Shown piece by piece: positions 41,791 to 50,185 of a DNA stretch of 64,000 bases; within the stretch, counting starts at the first letter, position 1, and each line of letters opens with the position of its first letter. The stretch comes from CAWEWH01 sp963812775 (GTDB taxonomy: Bacteria; Pseudomonadota; Alphaproteobacteria; Rhizobiales; Beijerinckiaceae): NCBI GenBank assembly GCA_963812775.1, contig CAWEWH010000007.1, positions 124,001 to 188,000 of the forward strand. The letters are read 5' to 3'. Under the pieces are notes generated by a model. The model did not search any database, was not told the DNA's origin, and saw only the letters and a program-made list of their open reading frames with translations. Made by a program: the position numbers and the translations under genes.

Positions 41791-42954
41791 CTAGAAGCCG
41801 AGCGGCTGCGTGACCCGCGTCCAGCGGCCGCCCTTCACCACGGCAAGGAACGACGAATTGGCTCCCTGCCGGATGTTGGGACCGAAATTGGCCTCCGGTC
41901 CATTGAAGATGTCCTTGTAGCCCTTGATGGCCTCCATGCCCTTGACGAAGCTGTCGAGGGTGAGGTCGGGACCGGCATTCTTCAGGCCCACGGCGGTGAG
42001 GTCGGCCGCCACATAGCCGTAGACGGCGCCGATATTGGGATCGACGTTGTACTTGGCCTTGTAGTCGGCCACGAACTTGCGGACGCTCTCCACCGCGCTG
42101 TCGGCGTAGGGCATCTCGGTCAGACCCATGCCGTAGAAGCCCTCCATGCCCTGCGCAGCGCCGACGACGCTGTCGTAGACTGCCGCCGAGCCGACGAAGT
42201 CGACGTCAGTCCAGCCCATCTTGCGGGCCGTCACATAGGGGACGATGGAGTCGCGCACGATGGTGCCCATCAGGATTAGGTCGCACCCGGCCGCCTTGAG
42301 CTTGGTGATGGCCGCGGTGAAATCCTGGTCGGTCGGCTTGTGGGCTGCCGTCTCGACGAGCTTGATGCCGAGCTGCTTGGTCTGCAGCTCGCGCCCCGCG
42401 AGAATCTCCTTGCCGAAGTCGGTGTCCTGATACATGGCGCACACCGCCTTCTTGCCCTTCTCCCTGACGAAGTAGGTCACGGCGGAGCGGATCTGGTCGA
42501 CGTAGGAGGCAGCACCGTAGAACTTCAGCCGCTCATAGGGCTCGTACATGGAGCGCGCCGCCGACAGCGGGAACAGGTTGGGCACGCCGGCCGCGAACTG
42601 GTCCTTGAAGCAGGCGTTGTTCATCGGCGTGCCGGCGGGCGCCACGAAGGCAAACACGTTGTCGCGGTTGATCAGCTTGCTGCAGGCCTGCACCGCCTTC
42701 GGCACCTGATAGCCGTGATCCTCGACCACCACGTTGACCTTGCGGCCATGGATGCCGCCGGCCGCGTTGATCTCGTCGAAGCGCATCTTGACCGCGTTCG
42801 ACGAGGAGACGCCGTAGGTTGCCCCGACGCCCGACAGGTCGGTGTGCATTCCGACGACGATCTCGGTCTTGGTAATGCCGCGCGTCTGCGCCGACGCTCC
42901 CGTCGCGACCGTCACCAAAGCGGCGGCCGCCAATATCGCAAAGGTTTGGCGCAT
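41791..42954 (-). CDS. Liv-type ABC substrate-binding protein, paralogue 2 of 3
   Basis: 387 aa, the same length as its two neighbours. Signal peptide MRQTFAILAAAALVTVATGA; mature start QTRGITKTEIVVGMHTDLSG. The start at 42954 is supported by GGGAGGA about 8 bases upstream. Shares with paralogue 3 the segments YGVSSSNAVKMRFDEINAAG, AAQGMEGFYGMGLTEMPYAD and NIRQGANSSFLAVVKGGRWT, so those two are the most recent duplicates. Distinctive residues include FVAPAGTPMNN and YFVREKGKKAVCAMYQ. Belongs to the operon with the Liv permeases at 46356-49926; different ligands, or dosage, could explain the triplication. Confidence 0.92.
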   Translation of the reverse strand: MRQTFAILAAAALVTVATGASAQTRGITKTEIVVGMHTDLSGVGATYGVSSSNAVKMRFDEINAAGGIHGRKVNVVVEDHGYQVPKAVQACSKLINRDNVFAFVAPAGTPMNNACFKDQFAAGVPNLFPLSAARSMYEPYERLKFYGAASYVDQIRSAVTYFVREKGKKAVCAMYQDTDFGKEILAGRELQTKQLGIKLVETAAHKPTDQDFTAAITKLKAAGCDLILMGTIVRDSIVPYVTARKMGWTDVDFVGSAAVYDSVVGAAQGMEGFYGMGLTEMPYADSAVESVRKFVADYKAKYNVDPNIGAVYGYVAADLTAVGLKNAGPDLTLDSFVKGMEAIKGYKDIFNGPEANFGPNIRQGANSSFLAVVKGGRWTRVTQPLGF

Positions 42955-43058
42955 CGTTGGTCCTCCCTGGAAGGCGGCCCCGTTCGCGGGCGGGCTCAAG
43001 AGCCTCGTCGACTCAGGTCGGGCCGAGGAGGCTCCGCCGAATGCGTGTATGCTTGAGA

Positions 43059-43086
43059 TGCGCGCGGTCTTGCTCGACCGCGCGCA
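43059..43086 (-). other. Strong intergenic stem-loop downstream of binding-protein paralogue 3
   Basis: TGCGCGCGGTC, a 6-base loop, GACCGCGCGCA: a perfect 11-bp GC-rich stem starting 19 bp after the paralogue 3 stop. No T-run follows on the minus strand, so it is more likely a partial terminator, an mRNA stabiliser or a processing site than a full terminator. Confidence 0.55.
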
Positions 43087-43105
43087 CCTTTCTGGGACAA
43101 GCCGC

Positions 43106-44269
43106 CTAGAAGCCGAGCGGCTCGGTAACGCGCGTCCAGCGGCCGCCCTTCACCACGGCGAGGAACGACGAGTTGGCGCCCTGCCGGATGTTGGGGCCGA
43201 AATTGACCGCCGGGCCGTTGAAGATGTCCTTGTAGTTCTTGATCGACTCCATGCCCTTGACCAAGCTGTCGACCGTCAGGTCCGGTCCGGCATTCTTCAG
43301 CCCGGTGGCCGTGAGGTCGGCCGCCACATAGCCGTAGACCGCGCCGATATTCGGATCGACGTTGTACTTGGCCTTGTAGTCGGCCACGAACTTGCGGACC
43401 GTTTCCAACGAGCTGTCGGCGTACGGCATCTCAGTCAGGCCCATGCCGTAGAAGCCCTCCATGCCTTGGGCGGCGCCGACCACGCTGTCATAGACGGCGG
43501 CCGAGCCGACGAATTCCACGTCGGTCCAGCCCATCTTGCGGGCCGTCACATAGGGGACGATGGAGTCGCGCACGATGGTGCCCATCAGGATGAGGTCGCA
43601 GCCGGCGCCCTTGAGCTTGGTGAGCGAGGCCGTGAAGTCCTGGTCGGTTGGCTTATGGGCCGCCGTCTCGACGAGCTTGATGCCGAGCTGCTTCGTCTGA
43701 ATCTCCCCGCCGACGACGATTTCCTTGCCGAAATCGGTGTCCTGATACATGACGCACACCGCCTTCTTGCCCTTCTCCTTGACGAAGTAGTTCACGGCGG
43801 AGCGGATCTGGTCGACGTAGGAGGCAGCCCCGTAGAACTTCAGGCGTTCATAGGGCTCGTACATCGAGCGCGCTGCCGAGAGTGGGAACAGGTTCGGCAC
43901 GCTGGCCGCGAACTGGTCCTTGAAGCAGGCGTTGTTCATGGGCGTGCCGAGCGGCGCCACGAACGCGAAGACGTTGTCGCGGTTGATGAGCTTGCTGCAG
44001 GCCTGCACGGCCTTGGGCACCTGGTAACCCTGATCCTCGATGATCACGTTGATCTTGCGGCCATTGATGCCGCCGGCCGCGTTGATCTCGTCGAAGCGCA
44101 TCTTCACCGCGTTGGACGAGGAGACGCCGTAGGTCGCCGCCACGCCCGACAGGTCGGTGTGCATGCCGAGCGTGATGTCGGTCTTGGTGACGCCGCGCGT
44201 CTGCGCCGACGCTCCCGTCGCGACAGCCACCAAAGCGGCGGCAGCAAGCACTGCGAATTTTCGATACAT
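43106..44269 (-). CDS. Liv-type ABC substrate-binding protein, paralogue 3 of 3
   Basis: 387 aa; first of the three binding proteins to be transcribed. Signal peptide MYRKFAVLAAAALVAVATGA; mature start QTRGVTKTDITLGMHTDLSG. The start at 44269 has GGGAGGAGAAAG just upstream. Nearly identical to paralogue 2 over long stretches (see there), with differences such as INGRKINVIIEDQGYQVPKA, DSLVKGMESIKNYKDIFNGP and the terminal VTEPLGF in place of VTQPLGF. Located 86 bp downstream of fadD. Ligand unknown; the embedded acyl-CoA ligase suggests a carboxylic acid. Confidence 0.92.
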   Translation of the reverse strand: MYRKFAVLAAAALVAVATGASAQTRGVTKTDITLGMHTDLSGVAATYGVSSSNAVKMRFDEINAAGGINGRKINVIIEDQGYQVPKAVQACSKLINRDNVFAFVAPLGTPMNNACFKDQFAASVPNLFPLSAARSMYEPYERLKFYGAASYVDQIRSAVNYFVKEKGKKAVCVMYQDTDFGKEIVVGGEIQTKQLGIKLVETAAHKPTDQDFTASLTKLKGAGCDLILMGTIVRDSIVPYVTARKMGWTDVEFVGSAAVYDSVVGAAQGMEGFYGMGLTEMPYADSSLETVRKFVADYKAKYNVDPNIGAVYGYVAADLTATGLKNAGPDLTVDSLVKGMESIKNYKDIFNGPAVNFGPNIRQGANSSFLAVVKGGRWTRVTEPLGF

Positions 44270-44355
44270 CGTCTTTCTCCTCCCATGGAGAGCAGCCCGG
44301 TTCGGGCGGTTACGGAGCCTCGTGGCGCGGATGTCGGGCCTCGCGCGGGATGGCG

Positions 44356-46206
44356 CTAGGCAGCCTCGGCATACATGCTGTCGATCAATCCCTTGTACTT
44401 CTCGTTCACGAACTTACGCTTCAGCTTCATGGTCGGCGTCAGCTCGTCGTCTTCGGCGGTGAGTTGATACTCGATCAACCGGAACTTCTTGATCGTCTCG
44501 ACGCGCGCGAAGCCCTTGTTGACCTTCTCGATTTCCGACCAGATCAGATCCTGCACCTCGCGCGCCCGGCACAGCGAGGCAAAGTCGGTGAAGGGCACGT
44601 TCATGTCCTGGGCATGCTTGGCGACGTTGTCATAGTCGATCATCACCAGGCAGCTCAAAAACTTGCGCTGGTCGCCGATCACCACTGCGTCGGACACATA
44701 GGGCGAGAACTTGAGCTGGTTCTCGAACTCCGAGGGCGTGATGTTCTTGCCGCCAGCCGTGATGATGATGTCCTTCATCCGATCGGTGATCTTCAGGTAG
44801 CCCTCGTTGTCGAGATAGCCCACGTCGCCGGTGTGCAGCCAGCCGTCGCGCAACGTCTCGGCCGTCTTGGTCGGCTGATTGTAGTAGCCCATGAACACGT
44901 GCGGCCCGCGCAGCAGGATCTCGCCCTCCGGCGAGATCTTGAGCTCGGTGTGCGGCGCTGTAACCCCCACCGTGCCGAGCTTAATGCGATCCGGCATGGC
45001 GGTGGCGGTGCCGCAGTTCTCGGTCTGGCCATAGAGCTCGCGCATGTCGATGCCGAGCGCGCGGTACCACTTGATCAGGTCGGGTGCGATCGGCGCCGCC
45101 CCCGTGCCGGCATAGACGACACGGTGCATGCCGATGGCGCGCTTGATGTTGTCGAGCACGAGATAGTTCGCGACACCGAACATCAGCGAAAGCAGCGCGG
45201 AGGGCTTGCGGTCCGCCAGCCGGGTCTCCGCGACCTTGAGGCCGATGCGCATCGCCCAGCCATAGGCGAGGCGGCCGATCCAGGTCGCCTCCTTCATGCG
45301 AATGGCGATGCTCGAATAGAAGCGCTCCCAGATGCGCGGCACCGCGAAGAACACGGTGGGCGCCACCTCGCGCACGTTGTCGGGCACCGTCTCGATGCTT
45401 TCGGCGAAATTGGCGATGGCCCCCGAACGCAGCGGCAGGAACACGGTGAAGGTGCGCTCGGCAATATGGCAGAGCGGCAGGAAGGCGAGCTGCTCGGACC
45501 CCTCCCGCATCGGGATGAAGGCGTCGGCATTGCCGAGCTGGAAAAGGACGTTGCGGTGGGACAGCATGGCGCCCTTGGGCGGACCCGTCGTGCCGGACGT
45601 GTAGACGAGCAGCGCCAGCTCCTCCGTCTTCGAGCCGCCGACCAGCTTCTCCCAGAGCCCCGGATTGGCGGCGTCGTGGTTGCGGCCGAGCGTCATGAGC
45701 TCGTCGAGCGTCAGCACCTGCGGGTCGCGGAAGGCGGTGAGCCCTTCCGTGTCGAACAGGATGACCTTGCGGACCTGGGGGCAGCGCTCGCGCACCTCGA
45801 GGTGCTTGTCGAGCTGCTCCTCGTTCTCGACGAACAGAAAGCGGGAGCGGCTGTCGTTGAGGATGTACTCGACCTGCTTGGCCGAGTCGGTGGGATAGAT
45901 GCCGTTGGAGACGCCGCCCGCCCCCATGGTGCCCATATCGGCATAGAGCCATTCGGGGGTCGTCTCGGCCATGATCGAGACCACTTCGCCCCGCTGCAGG
46001 CCCAGGCTGACGAGGCCAAGCCCGGTCCACTTGGCGAAGTCGCCGTACTCCTTCCACGACGTGGCCCGCCAGATGCCGAGGCGCTTCTCGCGAAAGGCGG
46101 TCCTCTCGCCGCGGTTGCGTACCTGGTAGTCGAACAACTTCGGGATGGTGTCGCAGCCCTCGATTTCGATGGGCGCGGCCGCAACGGACCGGACTTCGAT
46201 ATTCAT
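44356..46206 (-). CDS. Long-chain acyl-CoA synthetase embedded in the Liv operon
   Basis: AMP-forming ligase of the long-chain (FadD15/bubblegum-like) branch, 616 aa. The start at 46206 (MNIEVRSVAAAPIEIEGCDT) has GAGGAG about 10 bases upstream. Motifs: P-loop YTSGTTGPPKGAMLSHRN, GYYNQPTKTAETLRDGWLHT, hinge DRMKDIIITAGGKNITPSEF, and TPTMKLKRKFVNEKYKGLID at the end with the likely catalytic lysine. Lying between livF and the binding proteins, it probably activates the acid that the transporter imports, an arrangement I know from aromatic- and fatty-acid uptake operons of Rhizobiales and Rhodopseudomonas. Confidence 0.9.
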   Translation of the reverse strand: MNIEVRSVAAAPIEIEGCDTIPKLFDYQVRNRGERTAFREKRLGIWRATSWKEYGDFAKWTGLGLVSLGLQRGEVVSIMAETTPEWLYADMGTMGAGGVSNGIYPTDSAKQVEYILNDSRSRFLFVENEEQLDKHLEVRERCPQVRKVILFDTEGLTAFRDPQVLTLDELMTLGRNHDAANPGLWEKLVGGSKTEELALLVYTSGTTGPPKGAMLSHRNVLFQLGNADAFIPMREGSEQLAFLPLCHIAERTFTVFLPLRSGAIANFAESIETVPDNVREVAPTVFFAVPRIWERFYSSIAIRMKEATWIGRLAYGWAMRIGLKVAETRLADRKPSALLSLMFGVANYLVLDNIKRAIGMHRVVYAGTGAAPIAPDLIKWYRALGIDMRELYGQTENCGTATAMPDRIKLGTVGVTAPHTELKISPEGEILLRGPHVFMGYYNQPTKTAETLRDGWLHTGDVGYLDNEGYLKITDRMKDIIITAGGKNITPSEFENQLKFSPYVSDAVVIGDQRKFLSCLVMIDYDNVAKHAQDMNVPFTDFASLCRAREVQDLIWSEIEKVNKGFARVETIKKFRLIEYQLTAEDDELTPTMKLKRKFVNEKYKGLIDSMYAEAA

Positions 46207-46355
46207 GCTTCGTCGTCTCCTCTGGGGCGCTTCTTCTGTGTCGGGACGCCCTCGGCCTTCTCCCATACTAGCGCATGACGCCGAAAAGTCTGCGGTTTTC
46301 GGTTGAGATCATACGCAAAATCAAACAGCTAGGAGCCTGGTTAACCGGCCACGGC

Positions 46356-47129
46356 CTAGCGCCAGGTCTTGCGCTTCTTCCAGCGGCGGCGCCCGCGCGC
46401 GCTCTCTTCCTTGACCCCGAGATAGAACTCCTTGATGTCGTCCTTCTCCAATAGGCGCGCGCACGTGTCGGCCATGACGATGCGCCCCACCTCCAGCACG
46501 TAGCCAAAATCGGCAACCTGCAGCGCCATGTTGGCATTCTGCTCCACCAGCAGGATGGTGACGTTGCGCTCGCGATTGATGCGCACGATGATGTCGAAAA
46601 TCTCCTTCACCAGCTTCGGCGCGAGGCCGAGCGACGGCTCGTCGAGGAGCATGAGGCGCGGCCGCGCCATCAGGGCCCGGCTGATCGACAGCATCTGCTG
46701 CTCGCCGCCCGACAACGAGCCGGCCCGCTGCTCGGCCCGCTCCTCGAGGACCGGGAAATAGCCGAACACGGCGGCGAGATCCTCGGCCACGCCGTCGGCG
46801 TCGCGGCGCGTATAGGCGCCCATGCGCAAATTCTCGCGCACGCTGAGGAACGGGAAGACCTCGCGGCCCTCCGGCACGTGGCTGATGCCGAGGCGCATCA
46901 CCTTGTCCGGGTCCATGCGCTGGATCTGGCGGCCCTCGAACACGACGCTGCCCTTTTGCGGGTCCATGACGCCCGAGATGGTCTTCAGCACGGTCGTCTT
47001 GCCGGCGCCGTTGGCGCCCAGGATGGTGACGATCCCGCCTTGCGGCACGTCGAAGGAAATGCCCCGGATGGCCATGATCGGCCCGTAGTAAGTCTCGACG
47101 TTGCTGACTTTGAGGATGGGCTCGGCCAT
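46356..47129 (-). CDS. livF: Liv-type ABC transporter ATPase (LivF)
   Basis: ATPase of 257 aa. The start at 47129 (MAEPILKVSNVETYYG) has GGGAGG 9 bases upstream, formed by the end of livG; a TTG at 47138 would overlap that gene. Walker A GANGAGKTTVLKTISG, FVPEGREVFPFLSVRENL-like switch (ISHVPEGREVFPFLS), signature LSGGEQQMLSISRALMARPR, Walker B LMLLDEPSLGLAPKLV. The C-terminus carries an unusual basic tail, ARGRRRWKKRKTWR, not normally present in LivF. Followed by a 149-bp gap to fadD. Confidence 0.92.
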   Translation of the reverse strand: MAEPILKVSNVETYYGPIMAIRGISFDVPQGGIVTILGANGAGKTTVLKTISGVMDPQKGSVVFEGRQIQRMDPDKVMRLGISHVPEGREVFPFLSVRENLRMGAYTRRDADGVAEDLAAVFGYFPVLEERAEQRAGSLSGGEQQMLSISRALMARPRLMLLDEPSLGLAPKLVKEIFDIIVRINRERNVTILLVEQNANMALQVADFGYVLEVGRIVMADTCARLLEKDDIKEFYLGVKEESARGRRRWKKRKTWR

Positions 47130-47134
47130 GGCGC

Positions 47135-47893
47135 TCAACCTCCCAGATAGGCGCGGACGACCTCGGGGTGGCTCTGCACCTCCTGCGGCGTGCCGGTTGC
47201 CAGCGGGCGGCCGTAATTCAGCGCCAGGACGCGGTCCGACACGGCCGACACGAGCTTCATGTCGTGCTCGACCATCAGCACGGTGATGCCCAAGAGGCCG
47301 CGGATATCCTCGATCCAGAACGCCATGTCGTCCGTCTCCTCGACGTTGAGGCCGGAGGAGGGCTCATCGAGGAGCAGCAGCTTGGGGTCGGTGCACAGCG
47401 CCCGCGCCAGCTCGGCGACCTTGCGCACCCCGTACGGCAGGTTGACGATGAACGAGTCGCGATGCTGCTGCAGATCGAGGAAATCGATCACCTTCTCGAC
47501 CGCCTCGCGGTCCTCGATCTCCATCCGCCGTACCGACGGCAGGAAGAGCAGCTCGGCGAAGAAGTTCGACTTCTTGTGGGCGTGCCGCGCCAGGAGCAGG
47601 TTCTGCAACAGGGTGGCGTGCTCGAACAGCTCGATGTTCTGGAAGGTCCGCGCGATGCCGAGGGCGGCGATGCGGTGCGGCGGCACGCTGGTGATGTCAT
47701 GGCCCTCGAACAGCAGGCGGCCCGCGGTCGGGTCGTAAATGCGGCTCACCAGGTTGAAGATGGTCGTCTTACCCGCGCCGTTGGGGCCGATGATGGTGAA
47801 GACCTCGCCCTTGCGGACCGAGAAGCTCACGTCGTCGACGGCGCGGATGCCGCCGAAATTGATGGAGAGATTGTCCGCCTCGAACAAGGTCAC
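47135..47893 (-). CDS. livG: Liv-type ABC transporter ATPase (LivG)
   Basis: ATPase of 252 aa. The start is the GTG at 47893, overlapping the livM stop by four bases (GTGA), and it gives VTLFEADNLSINFGGIRAVD, the standard LivG N-terminus; the long upstream open frame is the shadow of livM and livH. Walker A IIGPNGAGKTTIFNLVSRIY, IARTFQNIELFEHATLLQNL, LPYGVRKVAELARALCTDPK (signature region) and LLLLDEPSSGLNVEETDDMA (Walker B). Couples with LivF. Stop 47135-47137 lies just before the livF start. Confidence 0.92.
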   Translation of the reverse strand: MTLFEADNLSINFGGIRAVDDVSFSVRKGEVFTIIGPNGAGKTTIFNLVSRIYDPTAGRLLFEGHDITSVPPHRIAALGIARTFQNIELFEHATLLQNLLLARHAHKKSNFFAELLFLPSVRRMEIEDREAVEKVIDFLDLQQHRDSFIVNLPYGVRKVAELARALCTDPKLLLLDEPSSGLNVEETDDMAFWIEDIRGLLGITVLMVEHDMKLVSAVSDRVLALNYGRPLATGTPQEVQSHPEVVRAYLGG

Positions 47894-49032
47894 CTGAGGC
47901 GCTCCGACTTCATGTAGGTCTTCTGGCGCTTGAAGGTGTCGCGCTTGTACATGGGGAAGGTCGAGAAGAAGATCCTGATCTTCATCCAGCGGCCGTACAT
48001 GCCGAGCGGCTCGAGCAGGATGACCAGCACCAGAATCAGGCCGAAAATACCGGCCTCGACGCCGGGCTTCTTCAGGAATGCGCCGATGCCGTTGCCCATC
48101 ATGCCAATGAGGCTGATGCCGGTGGCGGTCGCGAAGTCGGAGAGCGTCGCTGGGATCGCGTCGCGCAGGATGGCGATGATCGGCGGCAGGAGCGCGACGA
48201 AGATCGCGCCGAGCACGGCGCCGTGCAGCGACCCGAGGCCTCCGACGATGACCAGGAGCAAGAGTTGGATCGACAGCAGAATGCTGAAAATATCGGGCGC
48301 CAGATAGGCGATCTTGTGGGCGAATAGCGCGCCCGCCAATCCCATCAACGCCGCCGAGTAGGCGAAAGCGATGGTCTTGTAGATCGCCAGGTTCACGCCC
48401 ATCGACTGCGCGGCGATCTCGCTGTCGCGAATGGCGATCCAGGCCCGGCCGGTAGGCGAGCGCAAGAGATTGCCGGTCAGCCACAGGGTCAGGACCAGCA
48501 CGCCCGCGCACAGATAGTAGAACGAGGTGTTGCCGGTGAATGCATAGCCGAAAATGACGGGTTTCTCGACGGCCATGCCGGCGAACCCGTGCGTCACCGA
48601 CTCCCAACGCGTGAAAACCTCCTGGAGGATGACCGAGAACGCTAGGGTGGCGATGGCGAGGTAGATGCCGGTCATGCGCAACGCCGGCAAGCCGACGATG
48701 ATGCCGCAGGCCGTGGTGATCAGCGTGGCCAGCACGACGGACGCCACCCAAGGCATGCCATGCTGGAGAAAGTAGGCGTGCGCATAGGCGCCGATGCCGA
48801 GGAAGGCGGCGTGGCCGAGCGACACGAGCCCGGTATAGCCCACCAGCACCATGAGCGAGACGCCGCAGATGCCGTAGATGAAAACCCAGGTGATCTCGCC
48901 CACATAGTAGCCCGACAGCAGCGCCGGAAGCACGAGGACGCCGATGGCAAGGACGCCGTACCAGAGGGCGCTGATGCGGTCGCGGAAGAGGCGGATGTCC
49001 TGCTCGTAGGCGGTCTTGAACAGGAAACGCAT
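47890..49032 (-). CDS. livM: Liv-type ABC permease (LivM)
   Basis: Inner-membrane permease of 380 aa with about ten hydrophobic segments. MRFLFKTAYEQDIRLFRDRI at the N-terminus, GYTGLVSLGHAAFLGIGAYA (family motif), RMTGIYLAIATLAFSVILQE, RSPTGRAWIAIRDSEIAAQS and VIVGGLGSLHGAVLGAIFVA. The last approximately 40 residues (YGRWMKIRIFFSTFPMYKRD...) form a cytoplasmic basic extension. The start at 49032 is 9 bp after livH. Part of livHMGF-fadD-SBP. Confidence 0.92.
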   Translation of the reverse strand: MRFLFKTAYEQDIRLFRDRISALWYGVLAIGVLVLPALLSGYYVGEITWVFIYGICGVSLMVLVGYTGLVSLGHAAFLGIGAYAHAYFLQHGMPWVASVVLATLITTACGIIVGLPALRMTGIYLAIATLAFSVILQEVFTRWESVTHGFAGMAVEKPVIFGYAFTGNTSFYYLCAGVLVLTLWLTGNLLRSPTGRAWIAIRDSEIAAQSMGVNLAIYKTIAFAYSAALMGLAGALFAHKIAYLAPDIFSILLSIQLLLLVIVGGLGSLHGAVLGAIFVALLPPIIAILRDAIPATLSDFATATGISLIGMMGNGIGAFLKKPGVEAGIFGLILVLVILLEPLGMYGRWMKIRIFFSTFPMYKRDTFKRQKTYMKSERLR

Positions 49033-49041
49033 CGCTTGCCC

Positions 49042-49926
49042 CTACACCTTCTTGCGGCCGGGCGTCCCGAACAGGCCCTGCGGGCGCACCGCGAGCATGA
49101 CCAGGAGCACGATATACGGTGCCGTATCCTTGAAGCCCTCCGGCAGCGTGGCGCCGCCGTAAAGCTCGATCAGGCCGATCGTGATGCCGCCGACCAGGGC
49201 GCCGGGGATGGAGCCGAAACCGCCCAGCACCGCCGCTGCGAAGGCCTTGAGCGCGACGGCGAGCCCCATATTGGTATCGATCAGCGTCACTGGCGCCAGG
49301 AGGACGCCGGCCGCCGTCGCCACCCCGGCCGAGATCGCCCACACCAGCGAGAAGATCGTCTTGACCGGTATTCCCATATAGTAGGCGGCGAGCTGGTTTT
49401 GTGATGTCGCCTGCATGGCGATGCCGACGCGCGTATGCGTGAAGAACGCATAGAGCACGGTGCACAGGATCAGCGTGCCGGCGACGATCGACAGATATTG
49501 GTGGCTGAGCGTCACCCCGGCGATGTTGGTGACACCCGAGAAAGGCGTTGGCAGCGTATAGATTTCCGACCCCCAGGTGACGCTGGCGAAGGTGCGGAAC
49601 ATGGCGCCGAGCCCGATGGTGAGCATCACCACGGCGAACTGCGGCTGGCCGATCACCCGCCGCAACACGGTCATGTCGAGTAGGGCGCCGAAGGCCGCCA
49701 CCACGAGTGCGGCGATGAGGAAGCTCGTCCAGTAGTCGAGACCCCACAGGACGACGGCCATGTAGGCCACGAAGGCGCCCAGCATCAGAAGGTCGCCTTG
49801 GGCGAAATTGACGAGCTCGGTGGCCTTGTAGATCAGCACGAAGCCGAGCGCGACCAGGCCGTAAATGCAGCCGACCGCAAGCCCGTTCAGCGTCAATTGC
49901 AGGAAGGTCGCCAGTTTCGCCCCCAT
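49042..49926 (-). CDS. livH: Liv-type ABC permease (LivH)
   Basis: First gene of the minus-strand Liv operon, 294 aa. Start placed at 49926 (MGAKLATFLQLTLNGLAVGC); an alternative ATG at 49962 would add 12 basic residues and neither has a clear Shine-Dalgarno. Landmarks: VLIYKATELVNFAQGDLLML (LivH hallmark), GMAVEK-free; PQFAVVMLTIGLGAMFR, RVGIAMQATSQNQLAAYYMG and AVLGGFGSIPGALVGGITIG. Divergent from the acyl-CoA carboxylase gene with about 260 bp between, the likely location of both promoters; I could not single out a convincing promoter there. Confidence 0.9.
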   Translation of the reverse strand: MGAKLATFLQLTLNGLAVGCIYGLVALGFVLIYKATELVNFAQGDLLMLGAFVAYMAVVLWGLDYWTSFLIAALVVAAFGALLDMTVLRRVIGQPQFAVVMLTIGLGAMFRTFASVTWGSEIYTLPTPFSGVTNIAGVTLSHQYLSIVAGTLILCTVLYAFFTHTRVGIAMQATSQNQLAAYYMGIPVKTIFSLVWAISAGVATAAGVLLAPVTLIDTNMGLAVALKAFAAAVLGGFGSIPGALVGGITIGLIELYGGATLPEGFKDTAPYIVLLVMLAVRPQGLFGTPGRKKV

Positions 49927-50185
49927 ATGCTTCGCGGTCTTGCGCCGCCTGGTCCACGGCAATAGCGGAGTTGATTTCGGCTGTAAATCGCGCGCAGTGC
50001 ACGATCGTGTGCGGCGTCCCGCTCGGCGATCCGCGCGAGGCGAAGCAAGGGGGCCCAGTTATTCTCTGTTCCTCGCGCTGGTTTCCCGTCCCCTCGCGGC
50101 CTTTGCCCGTTCGGCCGGCAATGACAACCGCCTGGCGCCTCCTTCCAAATGGCTGCATGCTGGACCCACCGTTGGAGTTCCGACC

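Noticed and set aside
40396..44359. Long plus-strand open frames across the three binding-protein genes
   Set aside because: They are antisense shadows of the repeated minus-strand genes (same stop-free frame recurring with each paralogue) and have no independent start signals or motifs.
49963..50185. A further copy of the two-hairpin repeat (cggccggcaatgaca)
   Set aside because: Only a short similarity; neither hairpin nor the pentaloops are present.
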